64,000 nt of DNA from Hyphomicrobiales bacterium. Its GTDB lineage: Bacteria; Pseudomonadota; Alphaproteobacteria; Rhizobiales; Rhizobiaceae. Under the pieces are notes generated by a model, which was not told the DNA's origin, did not search any database, and was given only the letters and a program-made list of their open reading frames with translations. The translations under genes were made by a program, and so were the position numbers. Shown in pieces: positions 26,578 through 34,984 of this stretch; within the stretch, counting starts at the first letter, position 1, and every line of letters starts with the position of its first letter. The stretch spans positions 62,001 to 126,000 of the forward strand of contig UEIF01000039.1 of the NCBI GenBank assembly GCA_900468805.1, read 5' to 3'.

Positions 26578-26764
26578 GCGGGTCGGCGGTCTAAACCCAC
26601 TCAACAGCTTTAAGATCGGTGCCTTTCGGTTGGTGGCATTTGCAACAACATTCGGCGAGGTGCAGCCGAAGGGGTGGAAGGCACACGTCCCACATTCCAC
26701 CTACCATCCTCAAACCCTGCACGCAGGCCGGTCGCCTCCAATAGCCGCAGGCACGCACCTCACC

Positions 26765-27700
26765 TCATCCACCCGCCAGCAACGCCCTTGCGCTCTCCTC
26801 GTCCGTAATCAGTGCGGTTGCGAGTCCGGCGCGTACGGTGGCGGTGAGGATGGCGTGTTTGTGGATGCCGCCCGAGGCGACGATGCGGCAGGGGATCTTG
26901 AGATAGTCGGTGAGGTCGGGGGCTAGCACCTGTGCGTTCAGCGGGTGGGCGACGGGGCGGCCCCCGGCATCGATATAGTGGCCGAGCAGGTCGCCGACGG
27001 CGCCGACGGCGATGAGGTCACCGACGTCGGTTCCGCCCGGCAGGCCGTAGCGCACCTGCAGGGATTGCCTGGTCACGTCGCCGACGCTCAGGTAGGAAAT
27101 ATCCACTTCGCAGGTCTGGCGGAAGATGCGCTCGAAGACCGATTGCGTGATGATCGCCTCGCGCGACTGCGGGCTCTCGGCATAGATCGGTGCCGCGAAA
27201 TAGTGGCATTGCGCCTTCAGGACCTGCGCGAAGGCGCGCACGATCTCGAACGTGTTGATCTCCGAGCCGCGTGTCAGCCCGCCCATCATTGAGCGCAGCT
27301 CCATCCCGGGCTCGCTTGCCGGCGTCATGTTGGTGACGGTCTCGCGCAGCGTCGCGCCCCAGCCGACCCCGATGGAGCGGGGCTTGCGGGCCTGGATCAG
27401 CCGGTCGAGATAGGCGGCTGCGCCACGGCCGAGCGCCTGGTGCAGGAGCTGCGGATCGGCAGGGGTGGGCACGACGACTGCCGCCTCCAGGCCGAAACGT
27501 TCCTGCAGGCGCGATTCCAGCTCCATGCCGGCAAGCGGCGAGGCAAAGCTCACCCTGACGATGCCTTCCTCAAGGGCTGCGGCCAGGAACTCGTTCACCC
27601 GGCGACGGGTGAGGTACATGCGCTCGGCGATCTGCGCCTGCGTCAGCCCCTCCACGTGATAGAGCCAGGCCGCCCGGATTTTCAGTTCATGCGATTCCAT
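26765..27700 (-). CDS. SorC/DeoR-type sugar-binding transcriptional regulator
   Basis: A protein of 311 residues starting MESHELKIRAAWLYHVEGLT. Residues about 15-45 form a helix-turn-helix (TQAQIAERMYLTRRRVNEFL). Residues 55-311 form the SorC effector domain (IGVGWGATLRETVTNMTP, MMGGLTRGSEINTFEIVRAF, YFAAPIYAESPQSREAI, DLIAVGAVGDLLGHYID, RIVASGGIHKHAILTA), which binds phosphorylated sugars or polyols. It is divergent from a HAD phosphatase and a dipeptide-type transporter with a phosphodiesterase, and a palindromic element fills the gap between. It is the likely local regulator of that operon. Confidence 0.9.
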   Translation of the reverse strand: MESHELKIRAAWLYHVEGLTQAQIAERMYLTRRRVNEFLAAALEEGIVRVSFASPLAGMELESRLQERFGLEAAVVVPTPADPQLLHQALGRGAAAYLDRLIQARKPRSIGVGWGATLRETVTNMTPASEPGMELRSMMGGLTRGSEINTFEIVRAFAQVLKAQCHYFAAPIYAESPQSREAIITQSVFERIFRQTCEVDISYLSVGDVTRQSLQVRYGLPGGTDVGDLIAVGAVGDLLGHYIDAGGRPVAHPLNAQVLAPDLTDYLKIPCRIVASGGIHKHAILTATVRAGLATALITDEESARALLAGG

Positions 27701-27736
27701 CAATCCCCATCCCCAACGTACCCTAAATGCCTTAGC

Positions 27737-27770
27737 GTTACATATTTCACATTGGTGTAACATATGTAAC
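27737..27770. promoter_or_regulatory. Palindromic operator between SorC gene and HAD operon
   Basis: Inverted repeat GTTACATAT (27737-27745) and ATATGTAAC (27762-27770), 16 bases apart, in the 84-base gap between the divergent starts at 27700 and 27785. An extra half (GTAACATATGTAAC) overlaps the right arm. Position and symmetry fit the binding site of the adjacent SorC-type regulator. Confidence 0.65.
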
Positions 27771-27784
27771 GTAATGCCGTCTGC

Positions 27785-28498
27785 ATGACGATAGAACTTC
27801 TGATCTTTGATTGTGACGGCGTATTGATCGACAGCGAGCCGGTGGCGAGCAGCACGCTGGCGCAGGCCCTGCAGCGCGCCGGCATTGCCTTGAGTCAGGC
27901 TGAGGTCCACCGTCGCTTCACCGGCCTTTCGGGGGAGGCGGCCGGCCGCCTCTGTCGCGAGGAACTCGGCCTTGCCGATCCGGACCGTGTCTTCGCCGAT
28001 GCCAAAAGCGCGCTCTACGCGGAATTTTCCCGTTCGCTGCGGCCGATGGCCGGCATGGAAGAGCTGGTGCGGAATGTGAAGCAGCGCAAATGCGTCGCGT
28101 CCAACAGCGACATGGAGAGGCTGCGCCGCAGCCTCGGTCTTCTGGATCTGTGGACGGAATTTGCCCCGCATATCTATAGCGCCGAGATGGTGGCGAGGCC
28201 CAAGCCTGCGCCTGACCTTTTCCTTCTCTGCTCCGAAAATCTCGGCGTGGCGCCGCATCGCTGCCTTGTCGTCGACGACAGCGCGCTCGGGATTACCGGT
28301 GCCGTGGCGGCCGGCATGACGGCAATCGGCTTCGTCGACCCGGCCGATCCGCGCAGCGGACGGCACGAGGCGCTGAAGGCGTCAGGGGCTCTGCAAACGG
28401 TGGAGGGAGCGGGCGAACTGGCGCTCGCGCTCGACGCGTTTTCGGCGGGAACCGCCGCTTCGCCTGCAAGCAAACCGGCGGTTCCCGCCGCCGGCTGA
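27785..28498 (+). CDS. HAD-superfamily phosphatase
   Basis: A protein of 237 residues of the beta-phosphoglucomutase/phosphatase-like HAD group. Motif I is IFDCDGVLIDSEPVA, motif II is in CVASNSDMERLRRSLGLLD, motif III Lys is in MVARPKPAPDLFL and motif IV is LVVDDSALGITGAVAAGM. The cap is helical (residues 15-80). It probably dephosphorylates a sugar or polyol phosphate. It opens the operon controlled from the SorC-type operator, and a phosphodiesterase closes it, which suggests a small-phosphate pathway. The last codons overlap a strong inverted repeat. Confidence 0.87.
   Translation: MTIELLIFDCDGVLIDSEPVASSTLAQALQRAGIALSQAEVHRRFTGLSGEAAGRLCREELGLADPDRVFADAKSALYAEFSRSLRPMAGMEELVRNVKQRKCVASNSDMERLRRSLGLLDLWTEFAPHIYSAEMVARPKPAPDLFLLCSENLGVAPHRCLVVDDSALGITGAVAAGMTAIGFVDPADPRSGRHEALKASGALQTVEGAGELALALDAFSAGTAASPASKPAVPAAG
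28444..28489 (+). terminator. Inverted repeat at the 3' end of the HAD gene
   Basis: GGCGGGAACCGCC (28444-28456) pairs with GGCGGTTCCCGCC (28477-28489): 13 perfect base pairs around a 20-base loop, inside the last codons of the phosphatase. No T-run follows. It may be an attenuator or mRNA-stabilising hairpin between the phosphatase and the binding-protein gene. Confidence 0.45.
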
Positions 28499-28666
28499 CC
28501 TTGTCGCGCCGGGCTTTGCTTACGCGCTGGAACGGCTCTTCGCGGCATCCGCGACGGGCGCCTTTATTGAAAAATTCATAAAGCCGTCAATCCGGCGACA
28601 TCTCGCTGATCTTAACAACACAGACCACGAGCGGGGGCTCGTCGGTCAAGACACAAGGAGTTTCCG

Positions 28667-30301
28667 ATGATTTCGATCAATCGACGCGGCGCGCTCGGCC
28701 TTATCGGCGCCACCGCCGGCACGCTCGTTCTGCCACGCCTCGCTTTCAGCCAAGGCAAGCGCCCGTCCATCACCATCGCGGTGCAGAAGATCACCAACAA
28801 CAACTCGCTCGACGTCTATCACGAGCAGTCCAACGTCGGCGAGCGCATCTTCTTCCCCAACCTCTGGGAAGGCCTGATCCTTCGTGACTGGATGGGCAAT
28901 CAGGGTCCGGTTCCGGGTCTTGCCACCGAATGGAAGCGCATCGACGACAAGACGCTCGAGCTCAAGCTGCGCCAGGGCGTCAAGTTCCACAACGGCGATG
29001 AAATGACCGCCGAGGACGTCGCCTTCTCCTTCTCCAAGGAACGCGTGTTCGGCAACACGGAGCCCGCTGGAGGCAAGACCATTTTCGAAGCCGACCACAA
29101 GCCTGCGACCGCCAAGGAACTGCCGGCAACCGTTCCCGGCGTCGGACGTCGCCTGTGGCCGGCGCTCGCCGGCATCGAGATCGTCGACAAGTACACCGTG
29201 CGCCTGCACAACACGACGCCCGACGTGACGCTGGAAGGGCGCCTCTATTCCGGCGGCAGCCAGATCACCAACCGCCGCGCCTGGGATGAGGCCGCAAGCT
29301 TCACCGAATGGTCGCGCAAGCCGATCACGACCGGCCCCTACATGGTCGGCGAGTACAAGCCGGACGTTTCGCTGACCCTCGTTGCCTTCGACGAATATTG
29401 GGGCGGCCGCCCGCCGCTCGAGCAGATCCGCTTCGTGGAAGTTCCGGAAGTCGCCTCGCGCGTCAACGGCCTCTTGTCAGGCGAATATGACTTCGCCTGC
29501 GACCTGCCGCCGGATCAGATCGCCGCCGTTCAGGCCGCTCCGGGCTACGAGATCCAGAACTCGACGATCTGGAACCACCGCATTTCGGTCTTCAACACCC
29601 AGAACGAGATCCTCGCCAACCCGCTGGTTCGCCGTGCCATGACCCATGCCATCGACCGCCAGGCGATCGTCGATGCGCTCTGGGCCGGCAAGACGGTCAT
29701 CCCGGCCGGCCTGCAGTTCGAATCCTTCCGCAACAGCGACATGTTCATCGATGGCTGGACGCCCCCGGCCTATGATCCCAATCTCGCCAAGGACCTCCTG
29801 AAGCAGGCCAATTACAAAGGCGATGCGATCCCCTACCGTCTGCTCAACAACTACTACACGAACCAGACGGCCAACGGCCAGATCATGGTCGAGATGTGGA
29901 AGCAGGTCGGCCTCAACGTCGAGATCGAGATGAAGGAGAACTGGGCGCAGATCCACGATCCCCAAGGCATCAAGGGCGTGCGCGACTGGTCTGCTGGCAA
30001 CTCGATCAACGATCCGATCACGCCGATGGTCGTGCAGTTCGGCCCGAACGGCGAAGCGCAGCAAAAGAAGGACTGGACGAACGCGGAGATGAACAAGCTC
30101 GCCGTCGTCATGGAAACCTCCACCGACCGGGCGCAGCGCAAAAAGGCGATTGCCCGCATGCTGGAAATCGCCGAGCGCGAAGACCCCGTCTATCAGGTCC
30201 TGCACCAGAATGCCGTCTTCACCGGCATGAAGTCGTCGCTCAAGTGGAAGGCCGCTCCGGCCTTCGCCATGGACTTCCGCGCCACCAACTGGTCGATCTG
30301 A
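28667..30301 (+). CDS. ABC transporter binding protein (family 5, dipeptide type)
   Basis: Periplasmic solute receptor of 544 residues. The N-terminus has a twin-arginine-like signal (NRRGALGLIGATAGTLVLP). The body has the family-5 pattern: LKLRQGVKFHNGDEMTAEDV, GPYMVGEYKPDVSLTL, YWGGRPPLEQIRFVEVPEVA and AMTHAIDRQAIVDALWAGKT. Family members bind peptides, sugars, opines or nickel, so the ligand is open. An AAGGAG site precedes the ATG. A hairpin with a T-run just after the gene could raise its level relative to the following ATPases. It belongs with the four transporter genes that follow. Confidence 0.92.
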   Translation: MISINRRGALGLIGATAGTLVLPRLAFSQGKRPSITIAVQKITNNNSLDVYHEQSNVGERIFFPNLWEGLILRDWMGNQGPVPGLATEWKRIDDKTLELKLRQGVKFHNGDEMTAEDVAFSFSKERVFGNTEPAGGKTIFEADHKPATAKELPATVPGVGRRLWPALAGIEIVDKYTVRLHNTTPDVTLEGRLYSGGSQITNRRAWDEAASFTEWSRKPITTGPYMVGEYKPDVSLTLVAFDEYWGGRPPLEQIRFVEVPEVASRVNGLLSGEYDFACDLPPDQIAAVQAAPGYEIQNSTIWNHRISVFNTQNEILANPLVRRAMTHAIDRQAIVDALWAGKTVIPAGLQFESFRNSDMFIDGWTPPAYDPNLAKDLLKQANYKGDAIPYRLLNNYYTNQTANGQIMVEMWKQVGLNVEIEMKENWAQIHDPQGIKGVRDWSAGNSINDPITPMVVQFGPNGEAQQKKDWTNAEMNKLAVVMETSTDRAQRKKAIARMLEIAEREDPVYQVLHQNAVFTGMKSSLKWKAAPAFAMDFRATNWSI

Positions 30302-30313
30302 TCGGCTCCTCGG

Positions 30314-30351
30314 TCTCCGGCGGCTGAAGGGCTGCCGGAGATCCTGTTTTT
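30314..30351 (+). terminator. Partial terminator after the binding-protein gene
   Basis: TCTCCGGCGGC / GCTGCCGGAGA with loop TGAAGG, then ATCCTGTTTTT. One mismatch in the stem. It sits between the binding-protein and first ATPase genes, where partial termination is common in ABC operons. Confidence 0.65.
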
Positions 30352-30377
30352 GATGCAACAAAGAGCGGGGATGAAAG

Positions 30378-31394
30378 ATGGGCACGACCGGCTCCAATCT
30401 CGTGGAACTGCGTGACCTGACGGTCGCCTTCGACGGCGTGCAGGTTCTCCACGGCATCGATCTCGATGTCGCCAAAGGCGAGGCGCTCGGCCTCGTCGGC
30501 GAATCCGGCTGCGGCAAGTCGGTCACGTGGCTTGCAGCCCTCGGCCTGCTGCCCGGCAAGGCGAGCGTTTCCGGCTCGGTGCAAATCGAAGGTCGCGAGC
30601 TCATCGGCGGATCGCGCGCGGTGCTCGAAAGCGTGCGCGGTAGCCGCATCGCCATGATCTTCCAGGACCCGTCCAGCTCGCTCAATCCGGTGCTGCGCAT
30701 CGGCCGGCAGATTTCCGAGGCGCTGTCGGTCCATTGCGGCCTGCGCGGCGAGGCGGCAAAGGCCGAGGCGCTGCGGCTGATCGATATGGTCGGTATTCCC
30801 GATTCGCGCCGCCGCTTCGACCTCTACCCGCACGAGTTTTCCGGCGGCCAGTGCCAGCGCCTGATGATCGCCATGGCGCTCGCCGGTCAGCCCGATCTTC
30901 TGATTGCCGACGAACCGACCACTGCGCTCGATGCAACGATCCAGGCGCAGATCCTCGATCTCTTGATCCGCCTGCGTGCCGAAACCGGCATGGCGACCGT
31001 TTTCATCAGCCATGATCTCGGCGCGGTCAGCCAAGTCTGCGAGCGCGTCTGCGTCATGTATGCCGGACGCATAGTGGAGGAGGGCAGTGTCGAACAGCTC
31101 TTCTCCGAGCCGCGCCACCCCTATACGCGCGGCCTGTTCGATGCCATTCCGCGCCTCGACGGCGGCCGTGAACGGCTGATACCCATTCCCGGCACCGTTC
31201 CCAATCCGAAACATCTGCCGGACGGCTGTTCCTTCTCACCGCGCTGTCCGCGCGCCGTCGAGGCCTGTCGCAGCGAGCGCCCGCCGCTCGTTTCCTTCGA
31301 TGGCGGCCGCAAGCTCGCCTGCACGCGCCCGGTGCCCGTCGCGGTTTCCGTCGAGACCCGGTCGTCCCGCATCGCCGAAGGTCTGCTGCAATGA
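30378..31394 (+). CDS. ABC transporter ATPase (DppD/OppD-like)
   Basis: A protein of 338 residues. Walker A GESGCGKSVT, Q loop FQDPSSSLNP, signature FSGGQCQRLMIAMAL, Walker B LLIADEPTTALD and switch His in FISHDLGAV. The C-terminus holds the oligopeptide/dipeptide ATPase extension with the Cys cluster region (DGCSFSPRCPRAVEACRSER), which in this family can bind an Fe-S cluster. It pairs with the next ATPase, whose start overlaps its stop by four bases. Confidence 0.93.
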   Translation: MGTTGSNLVELRDLTVAFDGVQVLHGIDLDVAKGEALGLVGESGCGKSVTWLAALGLLPGKASVSGSVQIEGRELIGGSRAVLESVRGSRIAMIFQDPSSSLNPVLRIGRQISEALSVHCGLRGEAAKAEALRLIDMVGIPDSRRRFDLYPHEFSGGQCQRLMIAMALAGQPDLLIADEPTTALDATIQAQILDLLIRLRAETGMATVFISHDLGAVSQVCERVCVMYAGRIVEEGSVEQLFSEPRHPYTRGLFDAIPRLDGGRERLIPIPGTVPNPKHLPDGCSFSPRCPRAVEACRSERPPLVSFDGGRKLACTRPVPVAVSVETRSSRIAEGLLQ

Positions 31395-32374
31395 CGCCGC
31401 TCATCGAAGTCCATGATCTCGTCCGCATTTATCAGATCCGTCGCGGTCTCTTCGGCCGTCCGACGCCGGTGCGCGCCGTCGACGGCGTTTCGCTCTCGGT
31501 CATGCCGGGCGAAACACTGGGCATCGTCGGCGAATCCGGCTCCGGCAAATCGACGCTTGGGCGCATGCTGCTCGGCATAGATGACGCGGACCAAGGAAGC
31601 GTGCGTTTCCAGGGGCAGCCGATGCCGGCGCGCCATACCGCGGAATGGCGGGCACTGCGCGCCAAGATGCAACTCGTCTTCCAGGACCCGCTCGCAGCGC
31701 TCGACCGCCGCGTAACGATTGCGAAGCAGATCGCCGAGCCGCTTGATATCCACAAGCTTATTCCCAGGGAGCATCAGGGGTCGCGCGTGACGGAACTGAT
31801 GCGGGCCGTCGGCCTGCTAGATGACCAGGCCGACCGCTATCCCCACGAACTTTCGGGCGGCCAGCGCCAGCGCACCGTGATCGCCCGGGCGCTGGCTTCG
31901 CGGCCAAAACTGCTCGTCTGCGACGAGCCGGTTTCCGCGCTCGACGTCTCCATCCAGGCGCAGGTCGTCAACATGATGCGCGACCTGCAGGAAAAGAACG
32001 GCATCGCCATGGTCTTCATCAGCCACGACCTGAAGGTGGTGCGCAACATCGCCGACCGTGTCGCGGTCATGTATCTCGGCCGCATCGTCGAGGAGGCTTC
32101 CTCCGACGTCATCTTCCGCGCCCCGCAGCATCCCTACACGAAGGCGCTGGTATCCAGCGTGCCCATTCCCGGCAAGCCGCTCGAAGGCCGCGTCATCCTG
32201 CAGGGCGAGCCGCCGAACCCGGCCAAGCGCCCTTCTGGCTGCGCCTTCCATCCGCGCTGTCCGCTGGTCCGCGACATTTGCCGTTCCGTAGTCCCGGAGC
32301 TCCAAGGAATCGACGAGTACCGCAGCGCCGCATGCCATGTCGTGGCGGGCAAGACCACGCCAGTGGCGGCATAG
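31391..32374 (+). CDS. ABC transporter ATPase (DppF/OppF-like)
   Basis: A protein of 327 residues, the second ATPase of the transporter. Walker A GESGSGKSTL, Q loop FQDPLAALDRR, signature LSGGQRQRTVIARAL, Walker B LLVCDEPVSALD, and C-terminal extension SGCAFHPRCPLVRDICRS. It overlaps the preceding gene by ATGA and is followed after 11 bases by the first permease behind GGGGAGG. It is normal in length for the F-type subunit. Confidence 0.93.
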   Translation: MTPLIEVHDLVRIYQIRRGLFGRPTPVRAVDGVSLSVMPGETLGIVGESGSGKSTLGRMLLGIDDADQGSVRFQGQPMPARHTAEWRALRAKMQLVFQDPLAALDRRVTIAKQIAEPLDIHKLIPREHQGSRVTELMRAVGLLDDQADRYPHELSGGQRQRTVIARALASRPKLLVCDEPVSALDVSIQAQVVNMMRDLQEKNGIAMVFISHDLKVVRNIADRVAVMYLGRIVEEASSDVIFRAPQHPYTKALVSSVPIPGKPLEGRVILQGEPPNPAKRPSGCAFHPRCPLVRDICRSVVPELQGIDEYRSAACHVVAGKTTPVAA

Positions 32375-32385
32375 GGGAGGGTTCC

Positions 32386-33315
32386 ATGATCCGTTTTGTT
32401 CTCGTCCGCCTGTTCCGTGCGATGCTGACCATCATGGCGGTCGTCACCTTCGCCTTCGTGGTCCTGCGCATGTCGGGCGATCCCGCCATGGTGATGCTCG
32501 GGCCTGACGTGCCGCAGGAGTCGGTCGATGCCTTCCGCAAGGCATGGGGCCTCGACCAGCCGCTCTGGATCCAATATCTCGCCTATATCAAGTCGATCTT
32601 CACCGGTGATTTCGGCGTCTCGATGCGTGACAAGGCATCCGCAATCCAGCTGGTGCTGGAACGTGTGCCGGCGACACTGCAGCTGACGGTGCCGGCCCTC
32701 ATCCTTAAGCTCGTTTTCGGCATTCCTGCCGGCGTCTACGCGGCGCTGCACCGGCAAAGCGTCTCCGATCGCGGCGTCATCCTGCTAGCCGTCCTCGGCT
32801 TCACCATTCCCTCCTTCGTCATGGGACTGCTGCTCGTGCTGCTCTTCTCGGTCATCCTCGGCTGGCTGCCATCGGGCGGGCAGGATACGTGGGTGCACGG
32901 CATTCTGCCGACGCTGACCATGAGCATCGGCGGCATCGGCATCCTCGCCCGCTTTTCGCGCAGTGCCATGATCGAGGTGATGGGCCAGCCCTATATCCGC
33001 ACCGCCTCGGCCAAGGGGCTGACATGGCGCGACGTGGTCTGGAACCACGCATTGCCCAATGCGGCAGTGCCGATCGTCACGATCGTCGGCTTCATGGTCG
33101 GCTCGCTGATTGCAGGCGCGGTTGTGGTGGAATCGATCTTTTCCTGGCCCGGCATCGGCCGCCTGCTGGTGGTCTCCGTCAGCAATCGCGACCTCGCCGT
33201 CGTTCAATGCATCCTGCTGATCATCGCCGCCGTCATGGTCGTATCGAACCTCGTCGTCGACCTGCTCTACGGCTGGCTCGATCCGCGCCTTCGCTCACAC
33301 GCGGCCGGACATTGA
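32386..33315 (+). CDS. ABC transporter permease (DppB-like)
   Basis: Inner-membrane permease of 309 residues with about six transmembrane segments. The N-terminal helix is LFRAMLTIMAVVTFAFVVLR. The extracytoplasmic loop has DPAMVMLGPDVPQESVDAFR, typical of B-type subunits, and the EAA loop near FIRTASAKGL-like (YIRTASAKGLTWRDVVWNHA) contacts the ATPases. It is followed 11 bases later by the C-type permease. Confidence 0.92.
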   Translation: MIRFVLVRLFRAMLTIMAVVTFAFVVLRMSGDPAMVMLGPDVPQESVDAFRKAWGLDQPLWIQYLAYIKSIFTGDFGVSMRDKASAIQLVLERVPATLQLTVPALILKLVFGIPAGVYAALHRQSVSDRGVILLAVLGFTIPSFVMGLLLVLLFSVILGWLPSGGQDTWVHGILPTLTMSIGGIGILARFSRSAMIEVMGQPYIRTASAKGLTWRDVVWNHALPNAAVPIVTIVGFMVGSLIAGAVVVESIFSWPGIGRLLVVSVSNRDLAVVQCILLIIAAVMVVSNLVVDLLYGWLDPRLRSHAAGH

Positions 33316-33326
33316 GGAGAAAGCCA

Positions 33327-34205
33327 ATGGCAACTGTCGATCTCGCTGGGACATCGGCTTCCGGAAAGCCGAACCGCCTCGTCTCGTTTCTGCGCCGCAA
33401 CGTGCCGCTCTCGGTGGCATTCGGCATGCTGTGGCTCGCGGCAATGGTGCTGACCGCCATTTTCGCCGACTATATCCGCCCGTTCAACATCACGGCCATG
33501 GATCTCGGCAGCCGGCTTTCAGCGCCGGGCGGCCTCAAGCATCTGCTCGGCACGGACGAACTCGGCCGCGACGTGCTTTCGCGTCTCATCCAGTCGATCC
33601 GCGTCTCGCTCGTCATCGCCTTCGGTGCGACGATCCTCTCGGCACTCTTCGGCACGCTGCTCGGGTTCCTCGCGGCGCAGTTACGCGGTTTCGTGGAGCA
33701 TCTTGTCCTGATGCTCGCCGATTTCCAGGCGGCACTTCCCTTTCTCATCATGTCGCTCGCGGTGCTCGCCTTCTTCGGTTCCTCAATGCTGTTGCTCGTC
33801 TGCCTCATGGGTTTTTACGGCTGGGAGCGCTATGCGCGCATCGCCCGGGGCCTTGCCATTGCCGCCGGCGCTCAGGGCTATGCTGCCGCGGTGGTTCAGC
33901 TTGGTGCCACACCTTCGCGCGTCTACCTGCATCATATCCTGCCGAACGTCGCCTCGACGCTGATCGTTTCCATGACCCTCACTTTCCCGGAAATCATCCT
34001 GATGGAAAGCGGGCTCTCCTTCCTTGGCCTCGGCGTGCAGCCTCCAGAAACCAGCCTCGGCAACATGGTGGGCTTCGGGCGCGAATATCTGACGCGCGCG
34101 CCCTGGATCATGCTGGCGCCCGCCGCCGTCATCATGCTGACGACGCTTTCGATCTCGCTCGTCGGCGACTGGCTGCGCGACAAGCTCGACCCGACGATCC
34201 GCTAA
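33327..34205 (+). CDS. ABC transporter permease (DppC-like)
   Basis: A protein of 292 residues, the second permease. The N-terminal helix is VAFGMLWLAAMVLTAIFADY. The family motif LLGTDELGRDVLSRLIQSIR follows, then the EAA-type loop (AQGYAAAVVQLGATPSRVYL, HHILPNVASTLIV) and the C-terminal LSFLGLGVQPPETSLGNMV. A GAGGAGAA ribosome site precedes ATG 33327. It completes a full ABC set (one receptor, two ATPases, two permeases). Confidence 0.92.
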   Translation: MATVDLAGTSASGKPNRLVSFLRRNVPLSVAFGMLWLAAMVLTAIFADYIRPFNITAMDLGSRLSAPGGLKHLLGTDELGRDVLSRLIQSIRVSLVIAFGATILSALFGTLLGFLAAQLRGFVEHLVLMLADFQAALPFLIMSLAVLAFFGSSMLLLVCLMGFYGWERYARIARGLAIAAGAQGYAAAVVQLGATPSRVYLHHILPNVASTLIVSMTLTFPEIILMESGLSFLGLGVQPPETSLGNMVGFGREYLTRAPWIMLAPAAVIMLTTLSISLVGDWLRDKLDPTIR

Positions 34206-34237
34206 TGCTGTCAAATCGATTTACTGAAGGATATTCC

Positions 34238-34981
34238 ATGACGCTGATCACCGGCCACCGCGGCGCCCGCAACCTCTGGCCCGAAAACTCGCTCGCCGGC
34301 TTCCGCAATGCGATCACGCTCGGCGTCGACGCCATCGAATTCGATGTGCACCTGACGCGCTCGGGCGAACTCGTCGTCATCCACGACGCGACGCTGGAAC
34401 GCACCGCCGAAGGTGTCGGCCCGGTGCAGGACCTGTCGGTGGAAGCCCGCAGGTCCGTCAGGTTGAAAGGCACGGACGAGGCCATTCCGACGCTCGCCGA
34501 TGTGCTCGATGTGTTTGCGGTCAACAAGGGCATCGACCTACATGTCGAGATCAAGATCGACGAGACGGGTACGCCCTATCCTGACATTGCCGTGCGCGTC
34601 GCAGCCGAGCTTTTTCGCGTCGGTGTCGGCGAACGCTCCTACCTGACCTCCTTCGATACGTCGGTGCTGGAGGAGTGCCGCCTTCACGCGCCAGATGTTT
34701 CCCGCCTCGTCTCCGTCAACGCCGCCTGGGCCGAGAAGCAGGGTGGGCTCGCCGCCTTCATCGACCGCCTGGACGGGCTGGTGGAGATCGTAGCCATTCA
34801 TCACGAGCTGATGGAAGCCGAATGGGACTTGATCCGCAGCCGGCTGCCGCTCGACCGCCTCTGTGTCTGGACCCTCAACGACGAGCCCGGCATCCGCCAC
34901 TGGCTGGAGCGCGGCATCGGCAGCCTGACCTCGGACAGCCCGGATCTGGCGCTGAAACTTCGCGCCGGCATCACTGCGTGA
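34238..34981 (+). CDS. Glycerophosphodiester phosphodiesterase
   Basis: Cytosolic enzyme of 247 residues cleaving glycerophosphodiesters to glycerol 3-phosphate and an alcohol. GDPD signatures: GHRGARNLWPENSLAGF with the catalytic His, AIEFDVHLTRSGELVVIHD with the metal-binding Glu and Asp and second His, HVEIKID near 105 and WTLNDEPGIRHWLERGI at the end. There is no signal peptide, so it acts on imported substrate. GAAGGA sits before ATG 34238; a start at 34205 overlapping the permease stop is possible. As the last gene of the transporter operon it suggests the transporter imports phosphodiesters. Confidence 0.9.
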   Translation: MTLITGHRGARNLWPENSLAGFRNAITLGVDAIEFDVHLTRSGELVVIHDATLERTAEGVGPVQDLSVEARRSVRLKGTDEAIPTLADVLDVFAVNKGIDLHVEIKIDETGTPYPDIAVRVAAELFRVGVGERSYLTSFDTSVLEECRLHAPDVSRLVSVNAAWAEKQGGLAAFIDRLDGLVEIVAIHHELMEAEWDLIRSRLPLDRLCVWTLNDEPGIRHWLERGIGSLTSDSPDLALKLRAGITA

Positions 34982-34984
34982 GCC

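Noticed and set aside
26765..28366. SorC regulator extended to 533 residues
   Set aside because: The extra N-terminal part overlaps the HAD gene antisense and crosses the operator; the family start is at 27700.
29477..31214. Minus-strand frames of 407 and 324 residues
   Set aside because: Opposite the binding-protein and ATPase genes; composition is low-complexity Arg/His-rich as expected for antisense of GC-rich genes.
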